A DNA stretch of 64,000 bases. Source: Gemmatimonadota bacterium (GTDB lineage: Bacteria > Gemmatimonadota > Gemmatimonadetes > Gemmatimonadales > Gemmatimonadaceae). The translations under genes were made by a program, and so were the position numbers. The notes beneath the pieces are model-generated. The model was given only the letters and a program-made list of their open reading frames with translations, was not told the DNA's origin and searched no databases. This document shows, one piece after another, positions 41,303 to 49,961 of the stretch (position 1 is its first letter; every line of letters begins with the position of its first letter). The stretch is from positions 124,001 through 188,000 of the forward strand of contig JAPLKS010000017.1 in assembly GCA_026387915.1 (NCBI GenBank), written 5' to 3'.

Positions 41303-41684
41303 ACGCCGCGGCTTCACCGTACTCGAGGCGGTCGTGGCGCTCGCGATCATCGGCGTCACATCCGTGGCGGTCCTCGGCGCCTTTGCCGGCGACCTGCGCA
41401 CGGCCCACGCTGCCCGATCGGCGCTCGAAGCCTCCTCGCTCGCACAGTCGCGCCTAGCCCGTCTCGAAATGGCCACGCGGCGCGAGCTCGCCGCACTCCC
41501 CGATTCACTCGCGCACGGCGCGGTTCCTGAGTTCGGTGATCGTTACGCGTGGTCGGCAAGCGCGACGCTCCTAGGCGCGGAGCCGGACCTTTTTGAACTG
41601 CACGTGGTCGTCACCTGGCCCGAGGGATCCACCGCGCTCACGACACGCCGCTTTCGCCCCGCCACACTCGTGGCGCGCCCATGA
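41292..41684 (+). CDS. gspI: minor pseudopilin GspI-like
   Basis: A 130-residue pseudopilin whose GTG start at 41292 is inside gspH (11-base overlap). Leader MLRKRRGFTVLEAVVALAIIGVTSVAVLG has the class III cleavage site before FTVLE. The short beta-rich C-terminal domain (YAWSASATLLGAEPDLFELHVVVTWPEG) fits GspI. Its position between gspH and gspJ also fits. The frame is open far upstream but that part is shadow of gspH. Confidence 0.82.
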   Translation: MLRKRRGFTVLEAVVALAIIGVTSVAVLGAFAGDLRTAHAARSALEASSLAQSRLARLEMATRRELAALPDSLAHGAVPEFGDRYAWSASATLLGAEPDLFELHVVVTWPEGSTALTTRRFRPATLVARP

Positions 41685-42292
41685 CCGCGAAGTCGCGCGC
41701 CGGATTCACCTTGCTAGAACTCGTGGTGGCCCTCGCCATCACCAGCGTCGCGCTCGCCGCGGGCTACGCCGCGCTCGGCTCGCTCGTGGATCGCCGCCAA
41801 GCGCTCGATGCGGACGTACGCGAAGTCACCCGCATTGCGGCGCTGCGGTCGCACCTCACTGAGCTCCTCGCGGGGAGCAGCATTGACGAAGCCGGCACTC
41901 AGTCGTTTCGCGGCGTGGCCTCGCTCCGCGATGGAGTGGAAGACGACGCCATCACTTTTCTCACACGAGCGCACACACCGCTCGGCGACGGGCCAAGCAT
42001 TGTGCGCCTCTTCATTGCGCGCGATGCCGCTGGCCGCCCCCAAGGGCTCGCCGCAGAGTATGCCGCGTGGCACGGGACTGCACACTCGGCGGCCTTGCTC
42101 GACTCAACCGTGCGTGGGCTGAGTGTCCAGTATCGAGCGAGTGTGGTGTCGGACGGTGAGTGGCAACGGACTTGGCTCCAACCGGCACGGCTCCCAGTGG
42201 GTGTGCGTGTGCGTCTGATTGCCGCTGCCGGCAGCTCGCTGCCGCCGCTCGCGCGCGTGCCTATGGTGATCGCCACAGAGGCCGCGCGATGA
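41681..42292 (+). CDS. gspJ: minor pseudopilin GspJ-like
   Basis: A 203-residue pseudopilin with leader MTAKSRAG and the class III site FTLLELVVALAITSVALAAGYAAL. The globular part (about residues 40-203) holds SLRDGVEDDAITFLTRA and a C-terminal VGVRVRLIA segment typical of GspJ. It overlaps gspI and gspK by 4 bases each. With GspI, GspK and GspH it should form the tip of the pseudopilus. Confidence 0.85.
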   Translation: MTAKSRAGFTLLELVVALAITSVALAAGYAALGSLVDRRQALDADVREVTRIAALRSHLTELLAGSSIDEAGTQSFRGVASLRDGVEDDAITFLTRAHTPLGDGPSIVRLFIARDAAGRPQGLAAEYAAWHGTAHSAALLDSTVRGLSVQYRASVVSDGEWQRTWLQPARLPVGVRVRLIAAAGSSLPPLARVPMVIATEAAR

Positions 42293-43233
42293 ACCAGACA
42301 CGCCGTGGCTTCGCGCTCATTGCTGCCGTCTGGCTTATGGTTGCGCTGGGCGCACTCGGACTCGAGATCGCAACGCTCGCCCGCACCCGCCGACTTAGTG
42401 CGGCGAACCGCACAGAAGAAGCGCAATCCGCCGCTGCGGCCGACGCCGGCATAGAGCACGCCAGAGCGCGACTCACACGCTTGGTTAATGAAGTGCCCAC
42501 GACCCCCTCCGGCGTGCCGTTGCGCGATCCATGGTTGGGAGTCGCCGCGCTCATGCGCGACACCGTTCCGCTCGACAACGCGCATTACCACCTGCGCCTG
42601 TCGGACGCGAATGCGCGCGTCAATGTGAACCTCGCGGACGAGGCTACCCTGCAGCGTCTGCTGCGCGCTCTTGGCGCCGAGCCCGAAGCTGCCGCTGGCA
42701 TCGCCCACGCCATCGTCGACTGGCGCGACGCCGACGATGCGGCGGGTGTCGGCGGAAGTGAACAGGAACTGTACCAGCGCGCGGGGTTGCCGGTGCTGCC
42801 GCGCAATGCCCCTCTGGTGCGCATCGAGGAACTACGCGATCTCTATGGTATGACACCGGCGCTGTTTGAGCGGCTGCGTCCATTGGTCTCCGTGGACGGC
42901 GATGGGCGAATCAATGTGAACACCGCCGACGACGCGGTGTTGCGCAGCATGCCCGCATTCACCGATGGCGTGGTTCGCGCGCTCCTGCAGTTGCGTACGC
43001 GCGGCGTGATGATCGCATCATTCGAGCAGCTCATTGCGGTCCTCCCCGTGGGAGACCGGACGTCGCTGCGCGATGCGTTTGCCGAACTCAATGCGCGGCT
43101 GACATTCGACACGCGCCTTGTGACGGTGGAAAGCGAGGGTTGGGTCGACGGGAGCCCGGTGCGAGTCACGCACCGCGTGGAGTTGTCGCGAGGCAACGGC
43201 GCCGTGTTCGCTTCTGCCGGGCGGCTTCCATGA
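42289..43233 (+). CDS. gspK: minor pseudopilin GspK
   Basis: A 314-residue large minor pseudopilin that caps the pseudopilus. The leader is MNQTRRGFALIAAVWLMVALG; unlike the others it has no Glu at +5, which is normal for GspK. Diagnostic features are the two helix-hairpin-helix-like segments typical of GspK: RLSDANARVNVNLADEATLQRLL with AIVDWRDADD, and VDGDGRINVNTADDAVLRSMPAF. It overlaps gspJ and gspL by 4 bases. The longer frame upstream to 42160 is shadow. Confidence 0.9.
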   Translation: MNQTRRGFALIAAVWLMVALGALGLEIATLARTRRLSAANRTEEAQSAAAADAGIEHARARLTRLVNEVPTTPSGVPLRDPWLGVAALMRDTVPLDNAHYHLRLSDANARVNVNLADEATLQRLLRALGAEPEAAAGIAHAIVDWRDADDAAGVGGSEQELYQRAGLPVLPRNAPLVRIEELRDLYGMTPALFERLRPLVSVDGDGRINVNTADDAVLRSMPAFTDGVVRALLQLRTRGVMIASFEQLIAVLPVGDRTSLRDAFAELNARLTFDTRLVTVESEGWVDGSPVRVTHRVELSRGNGAVFASAGRLP

Positions 43234-44450
43234 CGTCGATCGGCGTGGCGCTTACACGCGACCAACTCACGGCTCGCGCGCTCGATGGCACGGGAACCGT
43301 GCATCGCTGGCCACTGCCTGAGACTGCCTCGGCCGACGTGTGGAACGACGCACTCCGTGGTGCGATGCGCGCGTTGCGCGTGGCAGTGCCTAGCGCGCGT
43401 ACGCTCCATGTGTCGCTCCTTCCGCCGCTCGCGGAGGTGCGCATCGTCAGCTTACCGACGGCCGCGCCAGGCCATGTGTTGACGGCGGTCGAGCGAGACG
43501 CCGCAAAATATTTTGCGGTGGGCCACGAACCGCAGTTCGCGTATGTGGAACTTGCGGACGGAGCGCGCGGCGGTGCCTTCGCCCCGCACCTCGTAGCGGC
43601 CGCACCATCACGCGACATCACGGCGATTCTCGCCGCCGCCGCATCGGCTGGCTTTACCGTGGAATCACTCGCACCGGCGCAGCTCGCCTGGGCCGCTGCG
43701 GATCGCACGCACTCCAACGGCACACGCCACGCGGTGCAAGCCCACACGGCGAATCGCGTCGACATTCTCGACGTGCAGCGCGGTGTCATACTCGGCCTCC
43801 GACGTCACCGCGCGGCGGCACAAGACGCCGCAGTGCAACTCATTGCCCGCAACGCCGACGAAGCGAGCGCCCTCGCCGCGCAGTTCGCCAACGTTGGCCG
43901 AACGCGCTCCCTCTGGCCGCCAACGATTCGCGCCGAACGCATCCGCGCCACACAGCGCGCGGCGGTGCGCTGGTGCGCGCTGGCGCTCGGTCTCGTGCTG
44001 ATGGCGGCCGTCGTGTCGTTCGTCGGCGACGCGCGTCGCCTCTCGAGCGTACGCGCCGATCGCGCGTCGCTACGACCACAACTGGAATCGGCGCTCGTTC
44101 TGCGCGATTCGCTGACACAGATGACCACGCGACTCGCGGCCCTCCGCGCCTTGGGCCAGTCGCCGTCGTGGACCGCCGCGATGGTCGCGGTCGGCGATGC
44201 GCTCCCAGCAGACGCGTCCATCATTCAACTGCGAGCGAGCGGCGACACCATCTATTTGAATGGCGAGGCGGACCACGCGGCGGCCACGCTTACGGCGCTC
44301 GCGCAGTCGCCCGCGCTACGCGGCGTGCGGCTCGATGCGCCCATTCAACAAGCAATCGAAAACGGTGAGGTGGTGGGGGAGCGATTCTCCATCACGGCTC
44401 GCATCGCGCCGGTTCCGGTGCGCGGCGCTCTCACGAGGCCATCGCCATGA
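43230..44450 (+). CDS. gspL: GspL/PilM-PilN-type assembly protein
   Basis: A 406-residue bitopic protein. The N-terminal 240 residues have the PilM/GspL actin-like fold without clear ATP-binding motifs (MTSIGVALTRDQLTARAL, then YFAVGHEPQFAYVEL and RVDILDVQRG). A membrane helix at about 249-268 (WCALALGLVLMAAVVSFVG) leads to a coiled coil and a small ferredoxin-like PilN domain at the C-terminus. The arrangement is that of GspL, which anchors GspE to the membrane. It overlaps gspK and the gspM-like gene by 4 bases. Confidence 0.82.
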   Translation: MTSIGVALTRDQLTARALDGTGTVHRWPLPETASADVWNDALRGAMRALRVAVPSARTLHVSLLPPLAEVRIVSLPTAAPGHVLTAVERDAAKYFAVGHEPQFAYVELADGARGGAFAPHLVAAAPSRDITAILAAAASAGFTVESLAPAQLAWAAADRTHSNGTRHAVQAHTANRVDILDVQRGVILGLRRHRAAAQDAAVQLIARNADEASALAAQFANVGRTRSLWPPTIRAERIRATQRAAVRWCALALGLVLMAAVVSFVGDARRLSSVRADRASLRPQLESALVLRDSLTQMTTRLAALRALGQSPSWTAAMVAVGDALPADASIIQLRASGDTIYLNGEADHAAATLTALAQSPALRGVRLDAPIQQAIENGEVVGERFSITARIAPVPVRGALTRPSP

Positions 44451-45046
44451 TGGCCCTCACGGCACGCGATCGCCGCGCCATCAGCATAGGCGTCGCAATT
44501 CTCATTGTCTCGCTCGGCGGCGTTTTTGTCGGCCGCCCGTTGTGGCAACGCCAGAGCGCGGCGCGCGAAACGGTCGCTCGTGAGTTTGAGCTACTCGCGC
44601 GTGAACGTGCGCTGATTGCGATGGCGCCGAGGTTGCCCGATTCGCTCGCCGCGACGCGCACTGCGCTCGCCGTCGAGGAACGCCAAGCAATTGTCGTGAC
44701 GGCCGCGGGAACCGCCGGCATCCGGTTGGCGGAACGCCTCCGCGACGCGGCGCGCGACCAGCATGTGTTGATCACGCAGTCTACGGAAACGCCAGGAGAT
44801 TCGCTCGATGCCGCACTTCGCACCGTGCGGGTGACGGTCCGAGGGGAATCGGATATGCGCGGCGTCCTCGGCTTTGTGCGCGCCGTCGAGTTGGGATCGC
44901 CGCGCGTCCGTGTGCGCACGCTGCAAATCGAACGGGCAGGGCAGAGCGTGCGCGCGCCGAACGCGCCACCGTCCGACGACGTGCTCACGATCACTGCGAC
45001 CTTTGAGGCACCGGTGGTGCTACGCAACGCCCGAGGAGCCCAATGA
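44447..45046 (+). CDS. gspM: GspM/PilO-like assembly protein
   Basis: A 199-residue protein with a membrane helix near the N-terminus (residues 13-30), a coiled coil (LWQRQSAARETVAREFELLARERALIAMAPRL) and a ferredoxin-like periplasmic domain (VLITQSTETPGDSLDAALRTVRVTVRGESDMRGVLGFVRAVELG). This is the GspM/PilO architecture. Sequence identity across the family is low, so the assignment rests on topology and position after gspL. It overlaps both neighbours by 4 bases. Confidence 0.78.
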   Translation: MMALTARDRRAISIGVAILIVSLGGVFVGRPLWQRQSAARETVAREFELLARERALIAMAPRLPDSLAATRTALAVEERQAIVVTAAGTAGIRLAERLRDAARDQHVLITQSTETPGDSLDAALRTVRVTVRGESDMRGVLGFVRAVELGSPRVRVRTLQIERAGQSVRAPNAPPSDDVLTITATFEAPVVLRNARGAQ

Positions 45047-45537
45047 ACGGCCCTTCGGCGCTGCGTTGGCTACGATCGGCGCAGGTCGCGGCCGCGCTCG
45101 CCGCACTCCTGCTGGTGCGCACCGTGTGGAGCGAGACGCAAAGCCTCGCGCTACACGCGTTCCCCGTCGTGCAGCCGACGGCAATCAACTCGGCAGACGC
45201 AGCGTTAGCCCCGATCACGCAGATCGCCATTGATCGCACCGTGTCCCACAATCCATTTTCCCCAGATCGAACGCCGGGTCCTGCGTATCGCGTTGTGAAA
45301 GCAGGCACCGCTCTGCCGCTCGTGACCGCCGCCGAAGTCCGCCTCGTCGGCACCGTCGTGCGCGACGGGGCTCCAAGTTTTGTGCTCTGCCAGGAAGGAC
45401 CGCTTTCCGCGCGCGTCGTGTATCCGGGGCAACGGATCGGCGCGCTCACGCTCTTGAGTGTGCAGGCGGGGAGCGCGACATTCACCGACACCGGTGGGGC
45501 GCGCGTCGTCCTGCGCGTGGCCAAAGGAGGAACGTAA
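45043..45537 (+). CDS. gspC: GspC-like protein (HR domain, no PDZ)
   Basis: A 164-residue protein with an N-terminal membrane helix (about 12-28) and a periplasmic HR-like beta domain: EVRLVGTVVRDGAPSFVLCQ, PLSARVVYPGQRIGALTLLSVQAGSATFTDTGGARVVLRV. This is the minimal GspC, which links the inner-membrane platform to the secretin. It has no C-terminal PDZ or coiled-coil domain, so it resembles short GspC forms. Assignment follows fold and its place before gspD. It overlaps the gspM-like gene by 4 bases. Confidence 0.75.
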   Translation: MNGPSALRWLRSAQVAAALAALLLVRTVWSETQSLALHAFPVVQPTAINSADAALAPITQIAIDRTVSHNPFSPDRTPGPAYRVVKAGTALPLVTAAEVRLVGTVVRDGAPSFVLCQEGPLSARVVYPGQRIGALTLLSVQAGSATFTDTGGARVVLRVAKGGT

Positions 45538-47094
45538 GTGCTCAGTCGTTCACTGCAGTCGTCGGCTTGGCGTCGCGTCGCGAGTGGGTTCGTGGTCGCG
45601 TGGCTCGCCGTCTCCGCCACGACCGTCTCCGCGCGTGCGCAAGACTCAACGGGCGTACGCCGCACCGCGCAGGGCATTCTCATTGATTTTCAGGACACCG
45701 ATATTCGCGCCGTGATCACCGCGCTCTCCGAGGCGGGATCGCTCAATGTGTCGTACACGGATCTGCCCGCCAAGCGTGTGACGTTGCGGCTGCGGCAGCC
45801 GGTGACGCGTGAGAACATACCGGCGCTGCTCAAGAGCCTCGCGCTCTCGAATGGCCTTACGTATTCCGAAGAAGGCGGACTCATTCGGTTGTCCGTGGCC
45901 GCGCCGGCGTCGACGGCCGCGCCCGCCAGCAGCGACATGCGCGACGTACGCCTCTACGTGCATCGTCTCAAACACGCACGCGCCGCGCGCTTGGCCTCCA
46001 CACTGCAAGCCATTTTTGGCGGTGGCCGAACGGGCTCGACCGCCGCCCCAGGGATCAGCACACAGCCGCTGTCCGAACGACTCCGTGCACAGGCCATCTC
46101 GCCATTCGCTGCCGATTCCGTGCGCCGCCTCGCTCCGGAACTGCTCGCCGCCGCGCCGACTCTGTCTGCGCAACTGCGCGGCGATATTCAAATTGTCCCT
46201 GACGAAACCACCAACGCGCTCCTCATTCGCGCACTCCCCGCCGACTACGAAACCATTCGGCAGGCGGTGGAGTTGATGGATCTGCGCCCCATGCAGGCGC
46301 TCATCGAAGTGGTCATTGCCGAAGTGCGCATCACCAATGGCCTCGAAGTGGGGACGTCGGGGAAAGTCGTCGCCGGCAACGGAGCCACGCCGGCCAACAC
46401 GCGCGCCCTCGAGCTGAATAGTTCGGCGGCGAGTGACTTTGTGTTGAGCTTGACGCAGACCAACAAGAATTTCACCGCGAATGTCGCCCTCGCGGCCCTC
46501 GCCTCGCGCGGCGATGTGCGGATTCTTTCGCGCCCACTCGTGTTAGCGCAAAACAACACCGAGGCGCGCATCCTCGTGGGTGAACAGCGGCCGTTCGTGC
46601 AAGTGTCGCGCTCACTCCCCACCGAAAGCGCCGTGCGCGACCAAATCGTCCAGTATCGCGACGTCGCCACCACGCTCACCATCTTGCCGACCATCAATCC
46701 GGACGGCTACGTCAGCCTCCAGGTGCTACAGGAAGTGAGTGCCGCGACCAACGAACAGCAGTTCGGCGCGCCGGTCATCAGCACGCGCGAGGCAAGCACC
46801 CATCTCTTCGTGAAAGACGGACAAACCGCCGTCATCGGCGGGCTCGTCGGTCGGCAAACCGACAAGAGTCGTTCTGGGTTGCCCTTCCTCAGCTCGCTGC
46901 CATTCATTGGCGCACTGTTCGGCACCCAAATCGAAAAAACCTCCACGAGCGAACTCTTTCTCTTTCTCACCCCGCACGTGATCGCGAGCGACGACGATGC
47001 CGACCGCGTGCGCGACTCACTCAAGCGCGAAGGCAGCGATTCCACCGGCGTCACGCCCGCGGAAAAACCCATCGTCAAACCCAACAAGCCGTGA
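45538..47094 (+). CDS. gspD: type II secretion outer-membrane secretin GspD
   Basis: A 518-residue secretin. The signal peptide ends near VSARAQ. N-domains are IDFQDTDIRAVITALSEAGSLNVSYTDLPAKRVTLRL (N1-like) and LYVHRLKHARAARLASTLQAIFGGG (N2-like), followed by TNALLIRALPADYETIRQAVELMDLRPMQALIEVVIAEV. The secretin core contains VRILSRPLVLAQNNTEARILVGEQRPF, TTLTILPTINPDGYVSLQV and VIGGLVGRQTDKSRSGLPFLSSLPFIGALFG, the classic signature. It is shorter than the usual 650-700 residues of GspD, lacking the N0 domain and one N repeat. GTG start at 45538 directly after the gspC stop, with ggagga just upstream. Confidence 0.92.
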   Translation: MLSRSLQSSAWRRVASGFVVAWLAVSATTVSARAQDSTGVRRTAQGILIDFQDTDIRAVITALSEAGSLNVSYTDLPAKRVTLRLRQPVTRENIPALLKSLALSNGLTYSEEGGLIRLSVAAPASTAAPASSDMRDVRLYVHRLKHARAARLASTLQAIFGGGRTGSTAAPGISTQPLSERLRAQAISPFAADSVRRLAPELLAAAPTLSAQLRGDIQIVPDETTNALLIRALPADYETIRQAVELMDLRPMQALIEVVIAEVRITNGLEVGTSGKVVAGNGATPANTRALELNSSAASDFVLSLTQTNKNFTANVALAALASRGDVRILSRPLVLAQNNTEARILVGEQRPFVQVSRSLPTESAVRDQIVQYRDVATTLTILPTINPDGYVSLQVLQEVSAATNEQQFGAPVISTREASTHLFVKDGQTAVIGGLVGRQTDKSRSGLPFLSSLPFIGALFGTQIEKTSTSELFLFLTPHVIASDDDADRVRDSLKREGSDSTGVTPAEKPIVKPNKP

Positions 47095-48641
47095 CCCACG
47101 GCCCGGCCGCCTCTGCCGCCTCTGCCGGCTCTGCCGGCTCGCCGAGCGCCGCTTCGCGGACGCTCGGCGCACTAGATGCGCTCGGCGCGCGCGACGTGCT
47201 CAGCGCCATCGCGCCTGGTGAACTCGACGCGCTCTCACCGCTCACCGACCGTCTCACCACGGCCTGGCTCGAGCATCATCGTCTGCTGCCGGTGCGTATC
47301 GTCGGCGCGTCGCTCCTCGCCGCCACCTGGGGCGACCCCAAAAAGCTCGACGACCAAGCGCTCGACGACCTGCGCCTGTTGTTCGACGTACCCGACATCA
47401 CCCTCGTCATCGCGGACGAAGCCGAACTCCGTCACGCGATGCGGCGCGCCTACGGTGGCGAACGCGTGACCGCCGAAGCGCTCATCGCGGGGCTTGCCGC
47501 CACCGCGCATCACGCCACCGGCGCCGCAGCGATCGACGATCTCGTCAGCCTCGCCAATGACGCACCAGTCGTGCGCCTCGTGAATCTGCTCCTCGTCGAA
47601 GCGCTCGACGCGCGCGCCAGCGACGTGCACCTCGAGCAATACGCCGGAGCGCTACGCGTGCGCTACCGTGTCGACGGTGTGTTGCACGACGCGCCGTCGC
47701 CACCCGCGCAGTACGCCTCCGCCATTGTCAGCCGACTCAAGATTATGGCGGAACTCGATATCGCCGAACGACGTGTGCCGCAGGACGGACGCATTCGTTT
47801 GCCATTGCGCGACCGGCAGGTGGATGTGCGCGTGTCGATCGTTCCCACGCTCAACGGCGAGAGCGTGGTGCTCCGCCTGCTCGACCGTGAGCGCGAACGG
47901 CATAGCCTCAGTGACCTCGGCTGTCCCCCTGAAATCCTCGACGCGCTCCAACACGCGCTCGCACGGCCGCACGGCATTGTCCTCGCCACCGGCCCAACCG
48001 GATCCGGAAAAACCACCACGCTTTACGCCGCTATTCAGCACCTGCAGAGCGGCCGCGAAAAAATACTGACCGTGGAGGATCCCGTCGAATACGAACTCGA
48101 CGGCGTCCCACAGGTGCCGGTCAACGACCGACTTGGCGTCAGCTTTGCCGTGGCGCTCCGAGCGCTCCTGCGGCAGGACCCCGATGTGCTCATGGTCGGT
48201 GAAATCCGCGACGGCGAAACCGCCGAAATCGCCATTCAGGCGGCGCTCACTGGGCATCTCGTGCTTTCCACGCTCCACACCAACGACGCTCCCGGCGCGC
48301 TCACGCGCTTGGTCGATTTAGGTGTGGCGCCATTTCTCATTGCCAGCACCGTCGAGGCCGTACTCGCGCAGCGGCTCGTGCGCCGCGTGTGCGGGTCCTG
48401 CGCCGGACGCGGGTGCGGCGACTGTCGTCAGTCCGGCTACCGCGGCCGAACCGGGCTTTACGAGCTCTTGGTGATGACCGACGCTTTACGCACCGCCGTC
48501 GCCGCCGGCGTCCCCACCAACGAACTCGCGGCCATCGCACGGCGCGACGGCATGCGCGATCTCGCCTCACACGGGGCGGCGCTCGTACGGAGCGGCGTGA
48601 CCACCGCCGAAGAAATCGCCCGCGTCACGCGTCCCGACTGA
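47091..48641 (+). CDS. gspE: type II secretion ATPase GspE
   Basis: A 516-residue hexameric ATPase that powers pseudopilus assembly. N1E-like domain (about 20-140) with LRLLFDVPDITLVIADEAELRHAM; Walker A is ATGPTGSGKTTTLYAAI; the Asp box and Walker B region is LLRQDPDVLMVGEIRDGETAEIA; the His box is LVLSTLHTNDAPGALTRL. A tetracysteine motif is present but compressed (CGSC-x4-CGDC rather than the usual spacing of about 29 between pairs), so zinc binding may be altered. The N-terminus is Ala/Ser/Gly-rich from short DNA repeats (47101-47142). It starts with a GTG inside the gspD stop (GTGA) and is the last gene of the operon. Confidence 0.94.
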   Translation: MTHGPAASAASAGSAGSPSAASRTLGALDALGARDVLSAIAPGELDALSPLTDRLTTAWLEHHRLLPVRIVGASLLAATWGDPKKLDDQALDDLRLLFDVPDITLVIADEAELRHAMRRAYGGERVTAEALIAGLAATAHHATGAAAIDDLVSLANDAPVVRLVNLLLVEALDARASDVHLEQYAGALRVRYRVDGVLHDAPSPPAQYASAIVSRLKIMAELDIAERRVPQDGRIRLPLRDRQVDVRVSIVPTLNGESVVLRLLDRERERHSLSDLGCPPEILDALQHALARPHGIVLATGPTGSGKTTTLYAAIQHLQSGREKILTVEDPVEYELDGVPQVPVNDRLGVSFAVALRALLRQDPDVLMVGEIRDGETAEIAIQAALTGHLVLSTLHTNDAPGALTRLVDLGVAPFLIASTVEAVLAQRLVRRVCGSCAGRGCGDCRQSGYRGRTGLYELLVMTDALRTAVAAGVPTNELAAIARRDGMRDLASHGAALVRSGVTTAEEIARVTRPD

Positions 48642-48709
48642 CGTCCGCAGGGTGCCAATCGTCTAAAGAGTGGTCCCGCTCGCGCCCCTCTTCGACGGAC
48701 GAAGCCCCG

Positions 48710-49930
48710 ATGCCCCGTACCCCGCAGCTCTTCCGCCGCGTCGCCTTGTGCGCCGCGGTGATGCCGTTCGCGTTGCACGCACAGTCGCGCCGCCTCGAAC
48801 TGGCCGATTCCACGCGCAACGGGCCGCGGAATGACGCGCGCCCCGAAACGAGCGTCGCGCCGCGCATCGAGCCACGCACGGAGCCGACCGCTCGCGCAGC
48901 AGTAGGACGCACCGCAGAATCCGCGACCGCGCGTCGCCCAGAACTCACGCAGAACTCCGTGCACCTCGTCCGCGACCAGACCGTGCTCGGCGTCGTGCTC
49001 TACGCGCCGTCCTTTGCCATGGCCGTCGCTGACAAAGGGATTCCCGGCATTGCCACGGCACTCGTCGTGGGAGCGGGGAGCTACTTTGCCGCCTCCGATT
49101 ACGCGGCGCACCACCGCGTGACCGGCGTTGGCAGTGATGCCGCCACCAACGGCGCCGTGCGCGGCGCGATTGCTGGCTGGGCGCTCGCGCAAACCACACA
49201 CGCCGACGTGCACAGCACCTCTGGCGCAATCTTTCTTGGCTCCGCCGCCGGCATGGTCGGCGGATTTATGTCCGGCAACCGGATGACCGAAGGCGAGGCC
49301 GCTGCCACAACCTTTGGCGGCGATTTCCTCGCCGTCCTCGGCTATGGACTGGGCTCCTCACGCGCCAACACGGCGCCCAACGGCCGAGTCGGCGGCGCCG
49401 TTGCCGTGGGCACTGCGCTCCTCGGCGCGCCGCTCGGCTACCTGTATGCCAGTCGCGCGTCGTATCGCGTGACAGCCGGCGACGTGACCACCCTCTGGGC
49501 CTCAGCGGCCATCGGTGCAACCGCGGCTGGAACCTTCATCGCGAACGGCTCACCCACATCACCGACGGTGGCCGCGGTGCTCGGCGCGGGCGCCCTGGCA
49601 GGTGCATTTGTTGGTGACCGCTACCTCGTGCGGACCTACGATCATTCGAGCGTAGAGGGGCAGCTGGTGGCCCTTGGCGCCCTCGGTGGTGGCGTGCTAG
49701 GCGGCGGCGTGAGCCTGCTCACGGTGGCCTCGCACCAGCGCATGAGTGGCGCCACAATGGCCTTTGCGGCAACCGGCGCAGTCGCCGGCATGCTGCTCAC
49801 CGAGCACTATGTGGTGCCGAGGGCCGATGCCGGTCGGATGCTCGGACGGTTGGAGCTCAACCCCGCAGGCTTGCTGGGGATCGCCAGCGGGCGGCGTGGT
49901 GCCTATCCGCTGGGGCGAGTCACCTTCTAG
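48710..49930 (+). CDS. hypothetical Gly/Ala-rich membrane protein
   Basis: I do not recognise this 406-residue protein. It has a signal peptide (CAAVMPFALHAQ), an Arg/Pro/Ala-rich disordered stretch to about residue 85, then eight to ten hydrophobic Gly/Ala-rich segments, with motifs like AAGMVGGFMSGNRMTEGEAAATTFGGDF repeated in type. The small-residue-rich helices resemble glycine-zipper proteins. Its last residue is Phe, but the helices make an outer-membrane barrel unlikely. It follows the type II secretion operon after 68 bases and might be a substrate or accessory protein, without proof. Confidence 0.62.
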   Translation: MPRTPQLFRRVALCAAVMPFALHAQSRRLELADSTRNGPRNDARPETSVAPRIEPRTEPTARAAVGRTAESATARRPELTQNSVHLVRDQTVLGVVLYAPSFAMAVADKGIPGIATALVVGAGSYFAASDYAAHHRVTGVGSDAATNGAVRGAIAGWALAQTTHADVHSTSGAIFLGSAAGMVGGFMSGNRMTEGEAAATTFGGDFLAVLGYGLGSSRANTAPNGRVGGAVAVGTALLGAPLGYLYASRASYRVTAGDVTTLWASAAIGATAAGTFIANGSPTSPTVAAVLGAGALAGAFVGDRYLVRTYDHSSVEGQLVALGALGGGVLGGGVSLLTVASHQRMSGATMAFAATGAVAGMLLTEHYVVPRADAGRMLGRLELNPAGLLGIASGRRGAYPLGRVTF

Positions 49931-49961
49931 ATTTGAGGGCATCATCCCCTCAGGTGTCTCC

